Positions 38,486-47,023 of a stretch of 64,000 bases of DNA are shown here, one piece after another. Source of the DNA: Weizmannia acidilactici (lineage in GTDB: Bacteria > Bacillota > Bacilli > Bacillales > Bacillaceae_C); NCBI RefSeq assembly GCF_008974225.1, contig NZ_BKZR01000015.1, positions 1 through 64,000 on the forward strand, given 5' to 3'. The translations under genes were made by a program, and so were the position numbers. Position 1 is the first letter of the stretch. Each line of letters opens with the position of its first letter. The notes below the pieces were generated by a model that worked only from the letters and a program-made list of their open reading frames with translations, had not been told where the DNA came from and did not search any database.

Positions 38486-38507
38486 AATTTTAGGAGAGTG
38501 ATAGAGA

Positions 38508-39416
38508 ATGGCATCAGTAAACTATGCCGAACTGTATTTACAGGCACTTCAACAAAGATTCGTTAATGCCCTTATGTTTAATGACCTTTACAATACGCCA
38601 AACAATGACAATATCAAATGGATTAATGCGAAAACCGTCCAAATCCCTCATATCGTAGTTGGCGGCTACACGGATGTTGACCGGGAAGTGGTCGGAAACT
38701 TCACGCGCCGGGCCGACAATGCATGGGAAAATAAAACACTGGAACATGACCGTGAATTCCGCACTCTCGTTGATCCATCAGATATCGACGAAGCGAATCT
38801 GGCGCTTAGCATTGCCAATATTACCAGAGTTTTCAACGATGAACAGAAAATACCTGAACTTGATAAGTATATGGCATCCAAGCTTTATACGGAATTCACA
38901 AACTATGGTGGCACTGCATTAACAGACGCAATTACGGAAGAAAACGTTTTGCAAATGTATGATGAACTGATGTATGAAATGGACGAAGCAGAAGTACCAC
39001 AAAACGGGCGTATTCTGTATGTAACGCCTACTATTAGCAAACTGCTTAAAAATGCAGAAAAAATTACACGTTTTACGCAGGTTACGGATGGTTCCGGTGC
39101 TGTTAACCGTAATGTTCGTAGTTTGGATGAAGTTAAAATTGTAACGGTTCCGTCTTCCCGGATGAAAACTGTTTACAACTTCACGGATGGCGCGGTTGCG
39201 GATTCGTCGGCCCTGCAAATTAATATGATTTTGGTGCATCCGTTATCGGTCATCACGCCGATGAAATATGAATTCGTAAGCTTGAGTGAGCCGAGCGCAG
39301 TAACAGGCGGCAAATACCTGTACTACGAACGTGCTTACTGGGATGTATTCATCTTGGAGCAAAAAGCGCCGGGCGTTAAATTTGCCGTCACGCCAGCACA
39401 AACACAACAGGCATGA
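38508..39416 (+). CDS. Major capsid protein (HK97 fold)
   Basis: 302 aa without a propeptide. VNYAELYLQALQQRFVNALMFNDLYNTPNN opens; IPHIVVGGYTDVDREV, DIDEANLALSIANITRVFNDEQKIPELDKYMASKLYTE and RILYVTPTISKLLKN are typical of SPP1/A118-like major capsid proteins. It forms the icosahedral shell. AGGAGAG precedes the ATG. Confidence 0.93.
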   Translation: MASVNYAELYLQALQQRFVNALMFNDLYNTPNNDNIKWINAKTVQIPHIVVGGYTDVDREVVGNFTRRADNAWENKTLEHDREFRTLVDPSDIDEANLALSIANITRVFNDEQKIPELDKYMASKLYTEFTNYGGTALTDAITEENVLQMYDELMYEMDEAEVPQNGRILYVTPTISKLLKNAEKITRFTQVTDGSGAVNRNVRSLDEVKIVTVPSSRMKTVYNFTDGAVADSSALQINMILVHPLSVITPMKYEFVSLSEPSAVTGGKYLYYERAYWDVFILEQKAPGVKFAVTPAQTQQA

Positions 39417-39423
39417 TATTAAT

Positions 39424-39449
39424 AAGAGGGGCTTAATGGCTCCTCTTTT
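39424..39449 (+). terminator. Hairpin after the major capsid gene
   Basis: AAGAGGGGC and GCTCCTCTT (9 bp, one G-T) followed by only TTACTG; probably a partial terminator or mRNA-stabilising hairpin that sets high capsid mRNA levels. Confidence 0.6.
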
Positions 39450-39469
39450 ACTGTAAAGGAGGTTTAGCA

Positions 39470-39697
39470 ATGGCTGAAGTGAAAGTGAGAAAAGGGAATC
39501 GAGTCCTAAACGTGCCAGATACACGGCTGGATAGATTTCTACAGCAAGGTTATGACCAAATAGATGAAGCAGGAAATATCATTAAGCGGGCGACCGGCGG
39601 ACGCATGGTATCACTTGCTGAATACAACAAGCTACTGGACCGTATTGCAGAATTGGAAGCAAATCAAAAGGGCTCAAAGTCCAAAAAGAGTGAATGA
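39470..39697 (+). CDS. Small phage protein between capsid and connector
   Basis: 75 aa. MAEVKVRKGNRVLNVPDTRLDRFLQQGYDQIDEAGNIIKRATGG resembles the short proteins that often follow the capsid gene in Gram-positive phages (Rho-N/FI-like peptides); a helix (LAEYNKLLDRIAELE) and basic tail follow. ATG after AAAGGAGG. Confidence 0.78.
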   Translation: MAEVKVRKGNRVLNVPDTRLDRFLQQGYDQIDEAGNIIKRATGGRMVSLAEYNKLLDRIAELEANQKGSKSKKSE

Positions 39698-39699
39698 CG

Positions 39700-40137
39700 A
39701 TGAAATACATCGACAAGGACTTTTACACGAACGAATACGGCGGTACGCCAATCCAAGACGATAAATTTGAGCAGATAGCAAACGCGGCGGAACGTGCGAT
39801 CGACCAAGCAACCTTTTTCCGCCTGAGCGAAAAGGATTTCGCAAAGTTCGTTCCGCGGATTCAATGGCTTGTAAAAATGGCAATATCCGCGCAGATGGAG
39901 TATTTTTATGAACTAGGCAGCCACACGGAAGCGGGCATGCAGACGGTACAAAGTGCATCAATCGGCGGGTTTAGCTTTACGAATCCGCAGAAGGACAATA
40001 AGAAAAACTTATTGCGGTCCGATGTTGCAATGGAATATCTTGCGCAAACAGGGCTGATGTACAACGGCGTGGACGTGCGTGAAACGTCGTTTATTCCCTT
40101 TGTGGGACCGTTCAGGGGTGATTACTATCTTTATTAG
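39700..40137 (+). CDS. Head-tail connector (adaptor) protein
   Basis: 145 aa, helical (MKYIDKDFYTNEYGGTPIQDDKFEQIANAAERAIDQATFFR...). Position after the capsid and the helical fold pattern fit SPP1 gp15-like adaptors, which bind the portal ring. An ATG at 39694 just upstream is also possible. The next gene starts within its 3' end. Confidence 0.82.
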   Translation: MKYIDKDFYTNEYGGTPIQDDKFEQIANAAERAIDQATFFRLSEKDFAKFVPRIQWLVKMAISAQMEYFYELGSHTEAGMQTVQSASIGGFSFTNPQKDNKKNLLRSDVAMEYLAQTGLMYNGVDVRETSFIPFVGPFRGDYYLY

Positions 40138-40492
40138 ACCGATTCCACCTATTATGATGCCGCACACCGTACAGCTACATTCTTACACAGGTAGCAGCCG
40201 ATATGGTGATTCATACGCGGATCCGGTCACGATCACACATGTTCGTGTTGTGCCAAAGTCTCAGCTAAAATTCGGAGCCAACGCTGAAACAATCGACTTT
40301 ATATCTATGCTGTATATCGATGTAAACACGTCAAATCAAGTCGTGAATGGCATAGAACAGGATTTGAAAATTGTCCCGAAAGAAAAAGACAAGGTGACGT
40401 ATGACGGCAAGGATTACATCATCAGTAACGCGAATGAGCTACTGGCCGGAAATGAAGTCCATCATTATGAGTGCGAACTGAACGGGATGTGA
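40118..40492 (+). CDS. Head closure / minor capsid protein 1-like
   Basis: About 124 aa. The beta-rich sequence MPHTVQLHSYTGSSRYGDSYADPVTITHVRVVP...VPKEKDKVTYDGKDYIISNANEL fits the Minor_capsid_1 family, equivalent to the stopper that closes the portal. GTG at 40118 gives a 20-nt overlap with the adaptor gene; an ATG at 40154 (MMPHTV) is an alternative. Confidence 0.82.
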   Translation: MITIFIRPIPPIMMPHTVQLHSYTGSSRYGDSYADPVTITHVRVVPKSQLKFGANAETIDFISMLYIDVNTSNQVVNGIEQDLKIVPKEKDKVTYDGKDYIISNANELLAGNEVHHYECELNGM

Positions 40493-40497
40493 ACAGA

Positions 40498-40851
40498 ATG
40501 ATTAGCGTACAAGTCGATATCGGGAATATCCCTAAAAAAATCGATAAAGCGATAGCATACGGGCTATACGTCACAAGCGAACAAGTGCGGAAAGATTGTA
40601 ATTACTATATCCCAAAAGATCAAGGAACGTTGGAACGGTCATCTTTTCAGGCATCGGATTTGCAGCGTGGTGAAATTGTTTGGGATACGCCCTATGCGCG
40701 ACGACTTTATTACCATCCAGAATACAATTTTTCTAAAGACAAAAACCCGCATGCTCGTGGCTTGTGGTTTGAAGAAGCAAAGGCAACACGTGGTAGTCAA
40801 TGGAGAACCGTTGCACAGGAAGGAGTGAAACGGGGACTTGACAGAGAATAA
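40498..40851 (+). CDS. Minor capsid protein 2-like (tail completion)
   Basis: 117 aa. VQVDIGNIPKKIDKAIAYGLYVTSEQVRKDCNYYIPKDQGTLERSSF ... WDTPYARRLYYHPEYNFSKDKNPHARGLWFEEA matches Minor_capsid_2 (HK97 gp10-like), used at the head-tail joint. ATG at 40498 follows the previous stop by 5 nt. Confidence 0.9.
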   Translation: MISVQVDIGNIPKKIDKAIAYGLYVTSEQVRKDCNYYIPKDQGTLERSSFQASDLQRGEIVWDTPYARRLYYHPEYNFSKDKNPHARGLWFEEAKATRGSQWRTVAQEGVKRGLDRE

Positions 40852-41266
40852 CGCAAACGAACTCGATTTTCAGGACTGTATGATTGACGCAATTGAAGCA
40901 AATTGCAATCTGTTTGCACCTATCGATGTTCCAATCATCAGGATCAACGAGGACGGCACAGGCAGTGGTATCGCCTTCATGTTAACACCGATTGGCGAGG
41001 AAACAAGATACATGGATGGTGGCCGTGACAGGATGTACGCTTTTCAAATTAGTGCTCGCAGCCCTGACCAGCTACAAGTTTTAAACACATTATTCAGTAT
41101 CAATAGGTTCATAGATGGGCTAAAAAGCGGAGATATCCAAAGCAAAAATGGAACATTTGAGTTTATTAATGCCGTGGTGCGAAGCGTGCCGAATTTGGTG
41201 CAGGCCGACACTCACGGTTTTTTATATGTCTCAAATTTCGAAGCTGAACTTTTATTGAAGGAGTGA
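40838..41266 (+). CDS. Minor capsid protein 3-like (tail terminator)
   Basis: 142 aa. It resembles the Minor_capsid_3 family (CNLFAPIDVPIIRINEDGTGSGIAFMLTPIGEETRYMDGGRDRMYAFQI), equivalent to SPP1 gp17-type tail-end proteins that set tail completion. TTG start overlapping the previous gene by 14 nt; AAGGAG lies 13 nt upstream. Confidence 0.86.
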   Translation: MTENNANELDFQDCMIDAIEANCNLFAPIDVPIIRINEDGTGSGIAFMLTPIGEETRYMDGGRDRMYAFQISARSPDQLQVLNTLFSINRFIDGLKSGDIQSKNGTFEFINAVVRSVPNLVQADTHGFLYVSNFEAELLLKE

Positions 41267-41271
41267 TCTAA

Positions 41272-41751
41272 ATGGCTTTTAATCTGAACTATAAGAACAA
41301 GTTCGAGATTGATACCAAAGGCAACCTGGATCCGAACCAAATCGACGGCGCAACTTTTGAACCATTGGCCGCCGGAATTTCAAGTGTAACACCATCACCG
41401 GGTGACACTACGGACAATACGGCCTATTACGATGGCGATGGCTTTGCCAACACAGATGTCACCGGGAAAAACTTTTCAATCGCATTCAGCGGCAACCGCG
41501 TAGAAGGGGATGCAGCCCAGGATTACGTTGCAAGCAAAGAATTCGCAATCGGCGACGACGTAAAAACATTACTTCGCTGGACCAAATCAGACGGCACAGT
41601 TTTAGTGGCGCAAATTACGATGAGCGCAATCACCACATCAGGTGGTAATGCAAACGCAAAACAAACATTTTCGTTCACGGCAAACATTAATGGCCTGCCA
41701 ATAGTAACCGCGCCAACAGGCAGCGGAACAACAGAAACGACAGGGGCTTAA
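41272..41751 (+). CDS. Major tail tube protein
   Basis: 159 aa, beta-rich, starting AFNLNYKNKFEIDTKGN; KNFSIAFSGNRVEGDAAQDYVASKEFAIGDDVKTLLRWTKSDGTVLVAQITMSAI is typical of siphophage tail tube subunits. ATG after GAAGGAGTG. Followed by a terminator, consistent with high separate expression. Confidence 0.88.
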   Translation: MAFNLNYKNKFEIDTKGNLDPNQIDGATFEPLAAGISSVTPSPGDTTDNTAYYDGDGFANTDVTGKNFSIAFSGNRVEGDAAQDYVASKEFAIGDDVKTLLRWTKSDGTVLVAQITMSAITTSGGNANAKQTFSFTANINGLPIVTAPTGSGTTETTGA

Positions 41752-41764
41752 TGAATAACACCAT

Positions 41765-41796
41765 GGATGGCGATATTTCGCCATCCTATTTTTTAG
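41765..41796 (+). terminator. Terminator after the tail tube gene
   Basis: GGATGGCGA and TCGCCATCC (9 bp perfect, 4-nt loop) followed by TATTTTTTAG. Partial read-through must occur for the tail operon unless a promoter lies here. Confidence 0.85.
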
Positions 41797-41826
41797 CATA
41801 AAGGAGCATAAAGGGGAGAAATAATC

Positions 41827-42255
41827 ATGATTAAAATTGACCTAAACGAAACAAAAAAAGATTTCAGAATAAAAGATAAAACATTCACCGCCAACTTTTC
41901 GGATGACACGTTGCGCCATTATTTCGAGATTGGCAAGGAAATAGACAAATTGGATAAGGATTTTGAAGAAAAATTTCCAGACATTGAGAATGAACGAGAT
42001 TTTGGAAAAGTAGCACAGGCCGTTATTGAAGCATTGCCAGTCCGGGCGGAATCCTACCAAGAATTTTTTGATGAAACCTTTGGCGAAGGATCCGGGGCCG
42101 AAATTTACGAGATTTGTGGAGAAAGTACGCCAAACATGAAAAAAGTATTTGATGCAGTATGGAACGAGATTTTAAAACACATGGCGGGAATTGAAACGAA
42201 AGGAGAGACCACGGCCAAGAAATACATCAAGAATAAAAACATTCAAAGGCGATAG
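41827..42255 (+). CDS. Tail assembly chaperone (first ORF)
   Basis: 142 aa, acidic N-terminal domain (IKIDLNETKKDFRIKDKTFTANFSDDTLRHYFEIGKEIDKLDKDFEEKF) and basic end (AKKYIKNKNIQRR). Position before Gp15 and the tape measure marks it as the gpG-like chaperone. Unlike lambda G/GT, the next ORF starts separately 6 nt later and I see no slippery heptamer. Confidence 0.8.
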   Translation: MIKIDLNETKKDFRIKDKTFTANFSDDTLRHYFEIGKEIDKLDKDFEEKFPDIENERDFGKVAQAVIEALPVRAESYQEFFDETFGEGSGAEIYEICGESTPNMKKVFDAVWNEILKHMAGIETKGETTAKKYIKNKNIQRR

Positions 42256-42261
42256 ATAACC

Positions 42262-42879
42262 ATGTTGAGCCTAAAACAGCCGTTAGAAAGCGAAATAGAA
42301 ATAAATGGAAAAAGATATCAACTAGATTTATCTTTTGACAATGTTTTGCGGTGGTACGATTTGATGAATGACGACGAAGTAAACGAAATTGGAAAAATAA
42401 ATTTTGCATACATGATGTTTGTCATTGATTGTCCAGACGTAGACATAGACACAAAAATTGCAACCGTAAAGGCCATTTCAGAATATATCCAAGGTGATGA
42501 AGAAACCGGAGAAAACGACGATTCAAACAATACAAAAGAGTATTTGAGCTTTGAAAAAGATGCAGATTATATCTTTGCATCATTCATGCAAGAATATGGG
42601 ATTGACCTAATAGAGCAGCAGGGAAAGCTACGGTGGGAAAAATTTATTGCACTTTTTAACGGTATGAGATCCGAAACGAAAATTAATCAAATAATCGGGA
42701 TCCGGGCCGCAGATTTGCCAACCGGTAACAGCCCGGCAGAAATTGCCGAGCGCAACCGACTAATTGAATTAAAAGACCTTTATGCACTAGATAAAGAAGC
42801 ATCTGTATCATTGCAGGAAAAAGCAATGGACGATATGTTTGAACGACTAGTAAAAAGCGCACAGCAAAACAAGAAATGA
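42262..42879 (+). CDS. Gp15-family tail assembly chaperone
   Basis: 205 aa, matching the bacteriophage Gp15 family: MLSLKQPLESEIEINGKRYQLDLSFDNVLRWYDLMND, a middle EYLSFEKDADYIFASFMQEYGIDLIEQQGKLRWEKFIALFNGM, and NQIIGIRAADLP. It works with the preceding protein to hold the tape measure during tail assembly. Confidence 0.9.
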   Translation: MLSLKQPLESEIEINGKRYQLDLSFDNVLRWYDLMNDDEVNEIGKINFAYMMFVIDCPDVDIDTKIATVKAISEYIQGDEETGENDDSNNTKEYLSFEKDADYIFASFMQEYGIDLIEQQGKLRWEKFIALFNGMRSETKINQIIGIRAADLPTGNSPAEIAERNRLIELKDLYALDKEASVSLQEKAMDDMFERLVKSAQQNKK

Positions 42880-42897
42880 AGGGGGTGAAATAGAAAA

Positions 42898-45800
42898 ATG
42901 AGCGATGGGAAAGTTGTAATAGACGTAGTGCTAGACGATACAAAAGTAAAATCCGACGTCGACATTATAGAACGGCTGCTGCAGCATTTAGGCGAAAAGG
43001 CCGGCGATAACATGGACAAAAATTTTGCCAGCAATGCCAAAAAAATGGTGCAAGAAGCGGAAAAGGCCAGAAGTAATCTTGAAAAAGCATTCAACGAAAA
43101 AATAGAACAAAAAGTCGAAGTACGAGACAATGCCACCACAAAGGCAAAAAAAGTAGAAAACGACATAAAAGACGAATTCGATAAAAAAATCGAGCAAAAA
43201 ATTGATGTAAAAGACGATGCCACCAAAAAAGCGGCGCAGGTGGAGCGGAACATAAAAAATAAAGCCGACAATCCATTTAATTTTAAATTGGAAATTGATA
43301 AAGACACCATCAGTAGCATAAAAAAAGCGTTTGATACCGTGGACAAAGAAGCCGACGAAGCCGCGCAGCATGTTTCTGTTTTCAAAGGAGCATTTGCCGG
43401 TACGTTTGCTGCGAACATTGTAACCGGGGCTCTTGAACATGCAAAAGAAGGATTTAAAAGCATGATAGAAGCCGGGATTGAATACAACGCAACGCAAGAT
43501 AAAATGTTGGCAACCTGGAAAACACTGACAGGAAGCGCGACGCTTGGGAAACAAATGGTAGACATGGTAAACAAATTTCAAAGACAGACCGGCTATGCAA
43601 CGGAAACACTGGACGAAATGGAACAAAAAATTTACCACATAAAATCAAGCGCATCCGAAACAGAAACCATGACAAAGGCATTTACAACATTAGGTGATGC
43701 CATGGGCCTTTCAAACGAACGACTGCTCGGCGTAACAGAGCAATTTTCGCAAATGATGGCAACCGGAAAAGCCTACACCGGAGATTTAAACATAATGACC
43801 AACGCATTCCCGGCATTTGGCGAAGCCCTGCAGGAAACGACTGGGAAGAGCATGGGCGAGTTGCGGAAATTGGCAAGTGAGGGCAAACTTTCGGCAAAAA
43901 CAGTAGAGGATACATTAATTGAAATGTCGCACAAGTATTCAGATGCAACAGAAAATGCAAACAGTACAACCCAAGGATTGTGGAGGTCCATAGAATCAAA
44001 TTGGAGCCGATTGGCCGGGAAATTTGTACAGCCAATTTTTAATCTAAAAAAGAGCGGATTCAAGGATTTAGAAGATTGGTTGGCAAGTAGCAAAGCCGAT
44101 GAATTTTTCACCAATATGGGTGAAAAAGTTGCAGCAGTCGTAAGCAAATTAACAGATATGATTGAGTTTGTGAAAGATAACAAAGACATGGTACTGGGAT
44201 TTGCGAAGGCATTTGGAATTTTGACGGCGGAAATTTGGACCATCAAAAAGGTGGCCAGCGTAGTCGAAGTGATAAACACATTAAGGGGCGGCCTGGGTAA
44301 TTTACGCCGGGATTATGCGCTGACGGCATCAGCAGCAACGGCAATGGGCGACGCGGAAGTGGCGGCATCCGAAAAAGCAGCAGCAGCAGGGTCCGCAACA
44401 AGTAGAGCCGGAACTTCGCTGAATAAATTCCGAGGCGTTTTGAACATTGCAGGCGCAGGATTAATCGCATTCGGCGGCAAATGGGGCATGATTGCTGGCA
44501 TAGCAGCCAACTTTATCCCGGAAATTTTAAAAGCAGGAAGCGGCATTCTAAAATTTGGCGGACAAGCGCTCGGGGCCGTAAAAAATATGCGCTTTTTAGC
44601 CGGGGCTTTTGGCGATACCGGCGCTGCGATATTTGGATTAAGCAACCCAATTGGATGGATCATAACGGCGATTGCAGCCGTAGGAACCGGCTTTTATTAT
44701 GCCTATAAATATATAAAACCATTCCGTGAAAGCATGAATGACCTGGGCGACGATTTAAAGGGCAATTTTACCCACGCCATGAACAAGGTAAAAGAATTTT
44801 TTGCAAACCCATTGGATTTGAAAATCAAATGGGATTCGAGCGTCAGCAAATCGGATCAGAAAGCAATCGACAGTTATACAAAGCTAGTCGATAAAGCACA
44901 AAACAAGCTAGAGGAACTGGTTATAACAGGTAAAAAGATCGGAAAGCAAGACGTTTCCGACCTGGTAAAGCCTTATGAACAAATGGCGAAGCAGATCACA
45001 AAGCATTTCGACGACGCAACAAAGAGCGCAAAGAAGAACCTTAAATATTTAGATGGTCTAAACAAAGATGAATATAACGACATTCTGAAAAAGACCACTA
45101 AAGCCAACAATCAAAACAAAAAACAAGTTCAAAAGATCACAAACGAAATAAAAGACATATACGAAAATGCAGCCAAACACCACCGAAGCCTGACGGAAGA
45201 AGAGCAGGAAAAGGTGAACAAACTGCAAAACAAAATGAACACATATGCCGCAAAAAGCGTTTCAAAATCTGCGAAAGAGCAAACAGAAATTCTGGGCAAA
45301 TTGAGAGATCATGCCGGGAAACTTAGCGCACAACAAGCCGCAAAAATCGTCGCAAATGCCAAAAAGCAAGAAGAGCAAACAATCAAACACGCAAAAAATG
45401 AGTATAAAGAAGCAGTTGACCAGGCAGAAAAGAAATACAAAGGAACAAAAAATTGGGCTGACGAGCAGTATTATGTGAATGGATCGATTTCTAAAAAGGA
45501 ATACGAAGACATAGTGAAAAACGCAAAGCGGCAAAAGGACCAAAGCATTCAGCACGCAAAAGACCAGCGTGACGCCGTAATCGCACACGCCAAAACACAG
45601 CAAAGAGAAACCGTCGACGCAGCCAAGAAACAAGCGGAAGGACACAGGGACGCAGTCGATTGGGAAACTGGAAAAGTATTAAGTAAGTATGATAAATTCC
45701 GGGCCAGCTTTGCACATGTAATAAACAGCATTACCGGCTTTTTTAATAAAATTTTCGATAAAATCGGTCTTGGAAAAATCAATATTCCACAATGGAAACC

Positions 45801-47022
45801 GGCCGGATATGCACGTGGCACAAGCGGCACAACAAAAGACGAAATCGCATTGACCGGTGAAGAAGGATTCGAATTGGCACACAGCCCAGGAATCGGCATA
45901 TATATCGTCGGTAAATCTGGTCCGGAATTGCGATATTTGCCAAAAGGAACTTCCATTTTGCCACACGGACCGTCCATGCAACTATTAAATAAAATGGGCA
46001 TAAAAGGATATGCAAGCGGAATCGGCGACTTTTTCACCGGATTATGGCACAAGGTAGAAAGCGGCGCAAAAACGGCGGTCGATACGATTTCAGATCCGGC
46101 AAAATTGATTTCGTACATCAAAGACAAGGTGGGCCTGAGCGAATTCCAAAACAGCTATACAGGAGCAATAAAGGAACTAGCGACAGGGCTTCCTAATGAA
46201 CTATTCAAGGGCATTAAAAACAAATTGAAAGATGCATTTATCGTAAATCCAAGCGGATCCGGGGTGCAGCGATGGAAACCGGCGGTTGTAAGAGCGCTGG
46301 CCATGAACGGGCTATCTACAAGCGCTGAAATGGTAAATAAAGTTTTAAGGCAAATCGCAACGGAATCCGGCGGAAATCCGTTGGCTGTGCAGCATGGATA
46401 TACAGACATAAACACCATTACAGGCGACCTTGCAAAAGGATTAATGCAGACGATTTCTGCAACATTTAACGCATATAAATTTCCGGGCCATTCCAACATT
46501 TTTAATGGGTTCGATAACCTACTCGCCGCATTAAACTATGCGAAGCATAGATATGGAAAAAATCTTTCTGGATTGGGCGAGGGCCACGGATATGCAGACG
46601 GAACGGAAAACTCGGTCGGCGGCCATGTATATGTAGCTGAAAAAGAGCCGGAAATCATAGAAACAAAAGATGGAAGAATTGCGATTGCAACCAGACCTAC
46701 CAGTTTCGACGACTTTATGGCCGGAAGCAAAGTGACGCCAATCTCAAAATTAAAACGATATGCATCCGGAACAGTAAGTAAAATCAATGATTTTATCGGA
46801 AGCGTAGGCCAGCCAAACGTGATGATGCCGATTACAGCTTATACGCCAGCGACAACAAGTGGAACGGCAGCAAGCCAGCCACAAATTGAAATCACAATCA
46901 AGCCACAAACGATATACACGCAAGTAGACGGAAGGACCATTCAAAAGACCGTGAAAACATGGAACGATTACGATACAAAGGTACGCAATTTCGCTAAAGG
47001 GCAGACAGGGGTGAACTTATAA
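42898..47022 (+). CDS. Tail tape measure protein with lysozyme-like C terminus
   Basis: 1374 aa, the longest tail-core protein, setting tail length. Long coiled regions (about 30-125 and 650-980, Lys/Ala-rich) flank a hydrophobic central stretch (about 500-610, several membrane-spanning candidates used for DNA entry). Residues about 160-400 carry the tape-measure core (IEAGIEYNATQDKMLATWKTLTGS ... TNAFPAFGEALQETTGKSMGELRKLASEGKLS). Near 1129-1230 a transglycosylase-like domain (VLRQIATESGGNPLAVQH ... AKGLMQTISATF) should open peptidoglycan during entry. Confidence 0.95.
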   Translation: MSDGKVVIDVVLDDTKVKSDVDIIERLLQHLGEKAGDNMDKNFASNAKKMVQEAEKARSNLEKAFNEKIEQKVEVRDNATTKAKKVENDIKDEFDKKIEQKIDVKDDATKKAAQVERNIKNKADNPFNFKLEIDKDTISSIKKAFDTVDKEADEAAQHVSVFKGAFAGTFAANIVTGALEHAKEGFKSMIEAGIEYNATQDKMLATWKTLTGSATLGKQMVDMVNKFQRQTGYATETLDEMEQKIYHIKSSASETETMTKAFTTLGDAMGLSNERLLGVTEQFSQMMATGKAYTGDLNIMTNAFPAFGEALQETTGKSMGELRKLASEGKLSAKTVEDTLIEMSHKYSDATENANSTTQGLWRSIESNWSRLAGKFVQPIFNLKKSGFKDLEDWLASSKADEFFTNMGEKVAAVVSKLTDMIEFVKDNKDMVLGFAKAFGILTAEIWTIKKVASVVEVINTLRGGLGNLRRDYALTASAATAMGDAEVAASEKAAAAGSATSRAGTSLNKFRGVLNIAGAGLIAFGGKWGMIAGIAANFIPEILKAGSGILKFGGQALGAVKNMRFLAGAFGDTGAAIFGLSNPIGWIITAIAAVGTGFYYAYKYIKPFRESMNDLGDDLKGNFTHAMNKVKEFFANPLDLKIKWDSSVSKSDQKAIDSYTKLVDKAQNKLEELVITGKKIGKQDVSDLVKPYEQMAKQITKHFDDATKSAKKNLKYLDGLNKDEYNDILKKTTKANNQNKKQVQKITNEIKDIYENAAKHHRSLTEEEQEKVNKLQNKMNTYAAKSVSKSAKEQTEILGKLRDHAGKLSAQQAAKIVANAKKQEEQTIKHAKNEYKEAVDQAEKKYKGTKNWADEQYYVNGSISKKEYEDIVKNAKRQKDQSIQHAKDQRDAVIAHAKTQQRETVDAAKKQAEGHRDAVDWETGKVLSKYDKFRASFAHVINSITGFFNKIFDKIGLGKINIPQWKPAGYARGTSGTTKDEIALTGEEGFELAHSPGIGIYIVGKSGPELRYLPKGTSILPHGPSMQLLNKMGIKGYASGIGDFFTGLWHKVESGAKTAVDTISDPAKLISYIKDKVGLSEFQNSYTGAIKELATGLPNELFKGIKNKLKDAFIVNPSGSGVQRWKPAVVRALAMNGLSTSAEMVNKVLRQIATESGGNPLAVQHGYTDINTITGDLAKGLMQTISATFNAYKFPGHSNIFNGFDNLLAALNYAKHRYGKNLSGLGEGHGYADGTENSVGGHVYVAEKEPEIIETKDGRIAIATRPTSFDDFMAGSKVTPISKLKRYASGTVSKINDFIGSVGQPNVMMPITAYTPATTSGTAASQPQIEITIKPQTIYTQVDGRTIQKTVKTWNDYDTKVRNFAKGQTGVNL

Positions 47023-47023
47023 A

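Noticed and set aside
41827..42879. Programmed frameshift joining the two tail chaperone ORFs
   Set aside because: The ORFs are separated by a stop and a new start 6 nt later, and I saw no slippery heptamer at the junction.
42780..43638. Long minus-strand frames opposite the tape measure gene
   Set aside because: They are reverse-complement shadows of a repetitive Lys/Glu-rich gene, lack ribosome sites, and have implausible Ser/Phe-rich translations.
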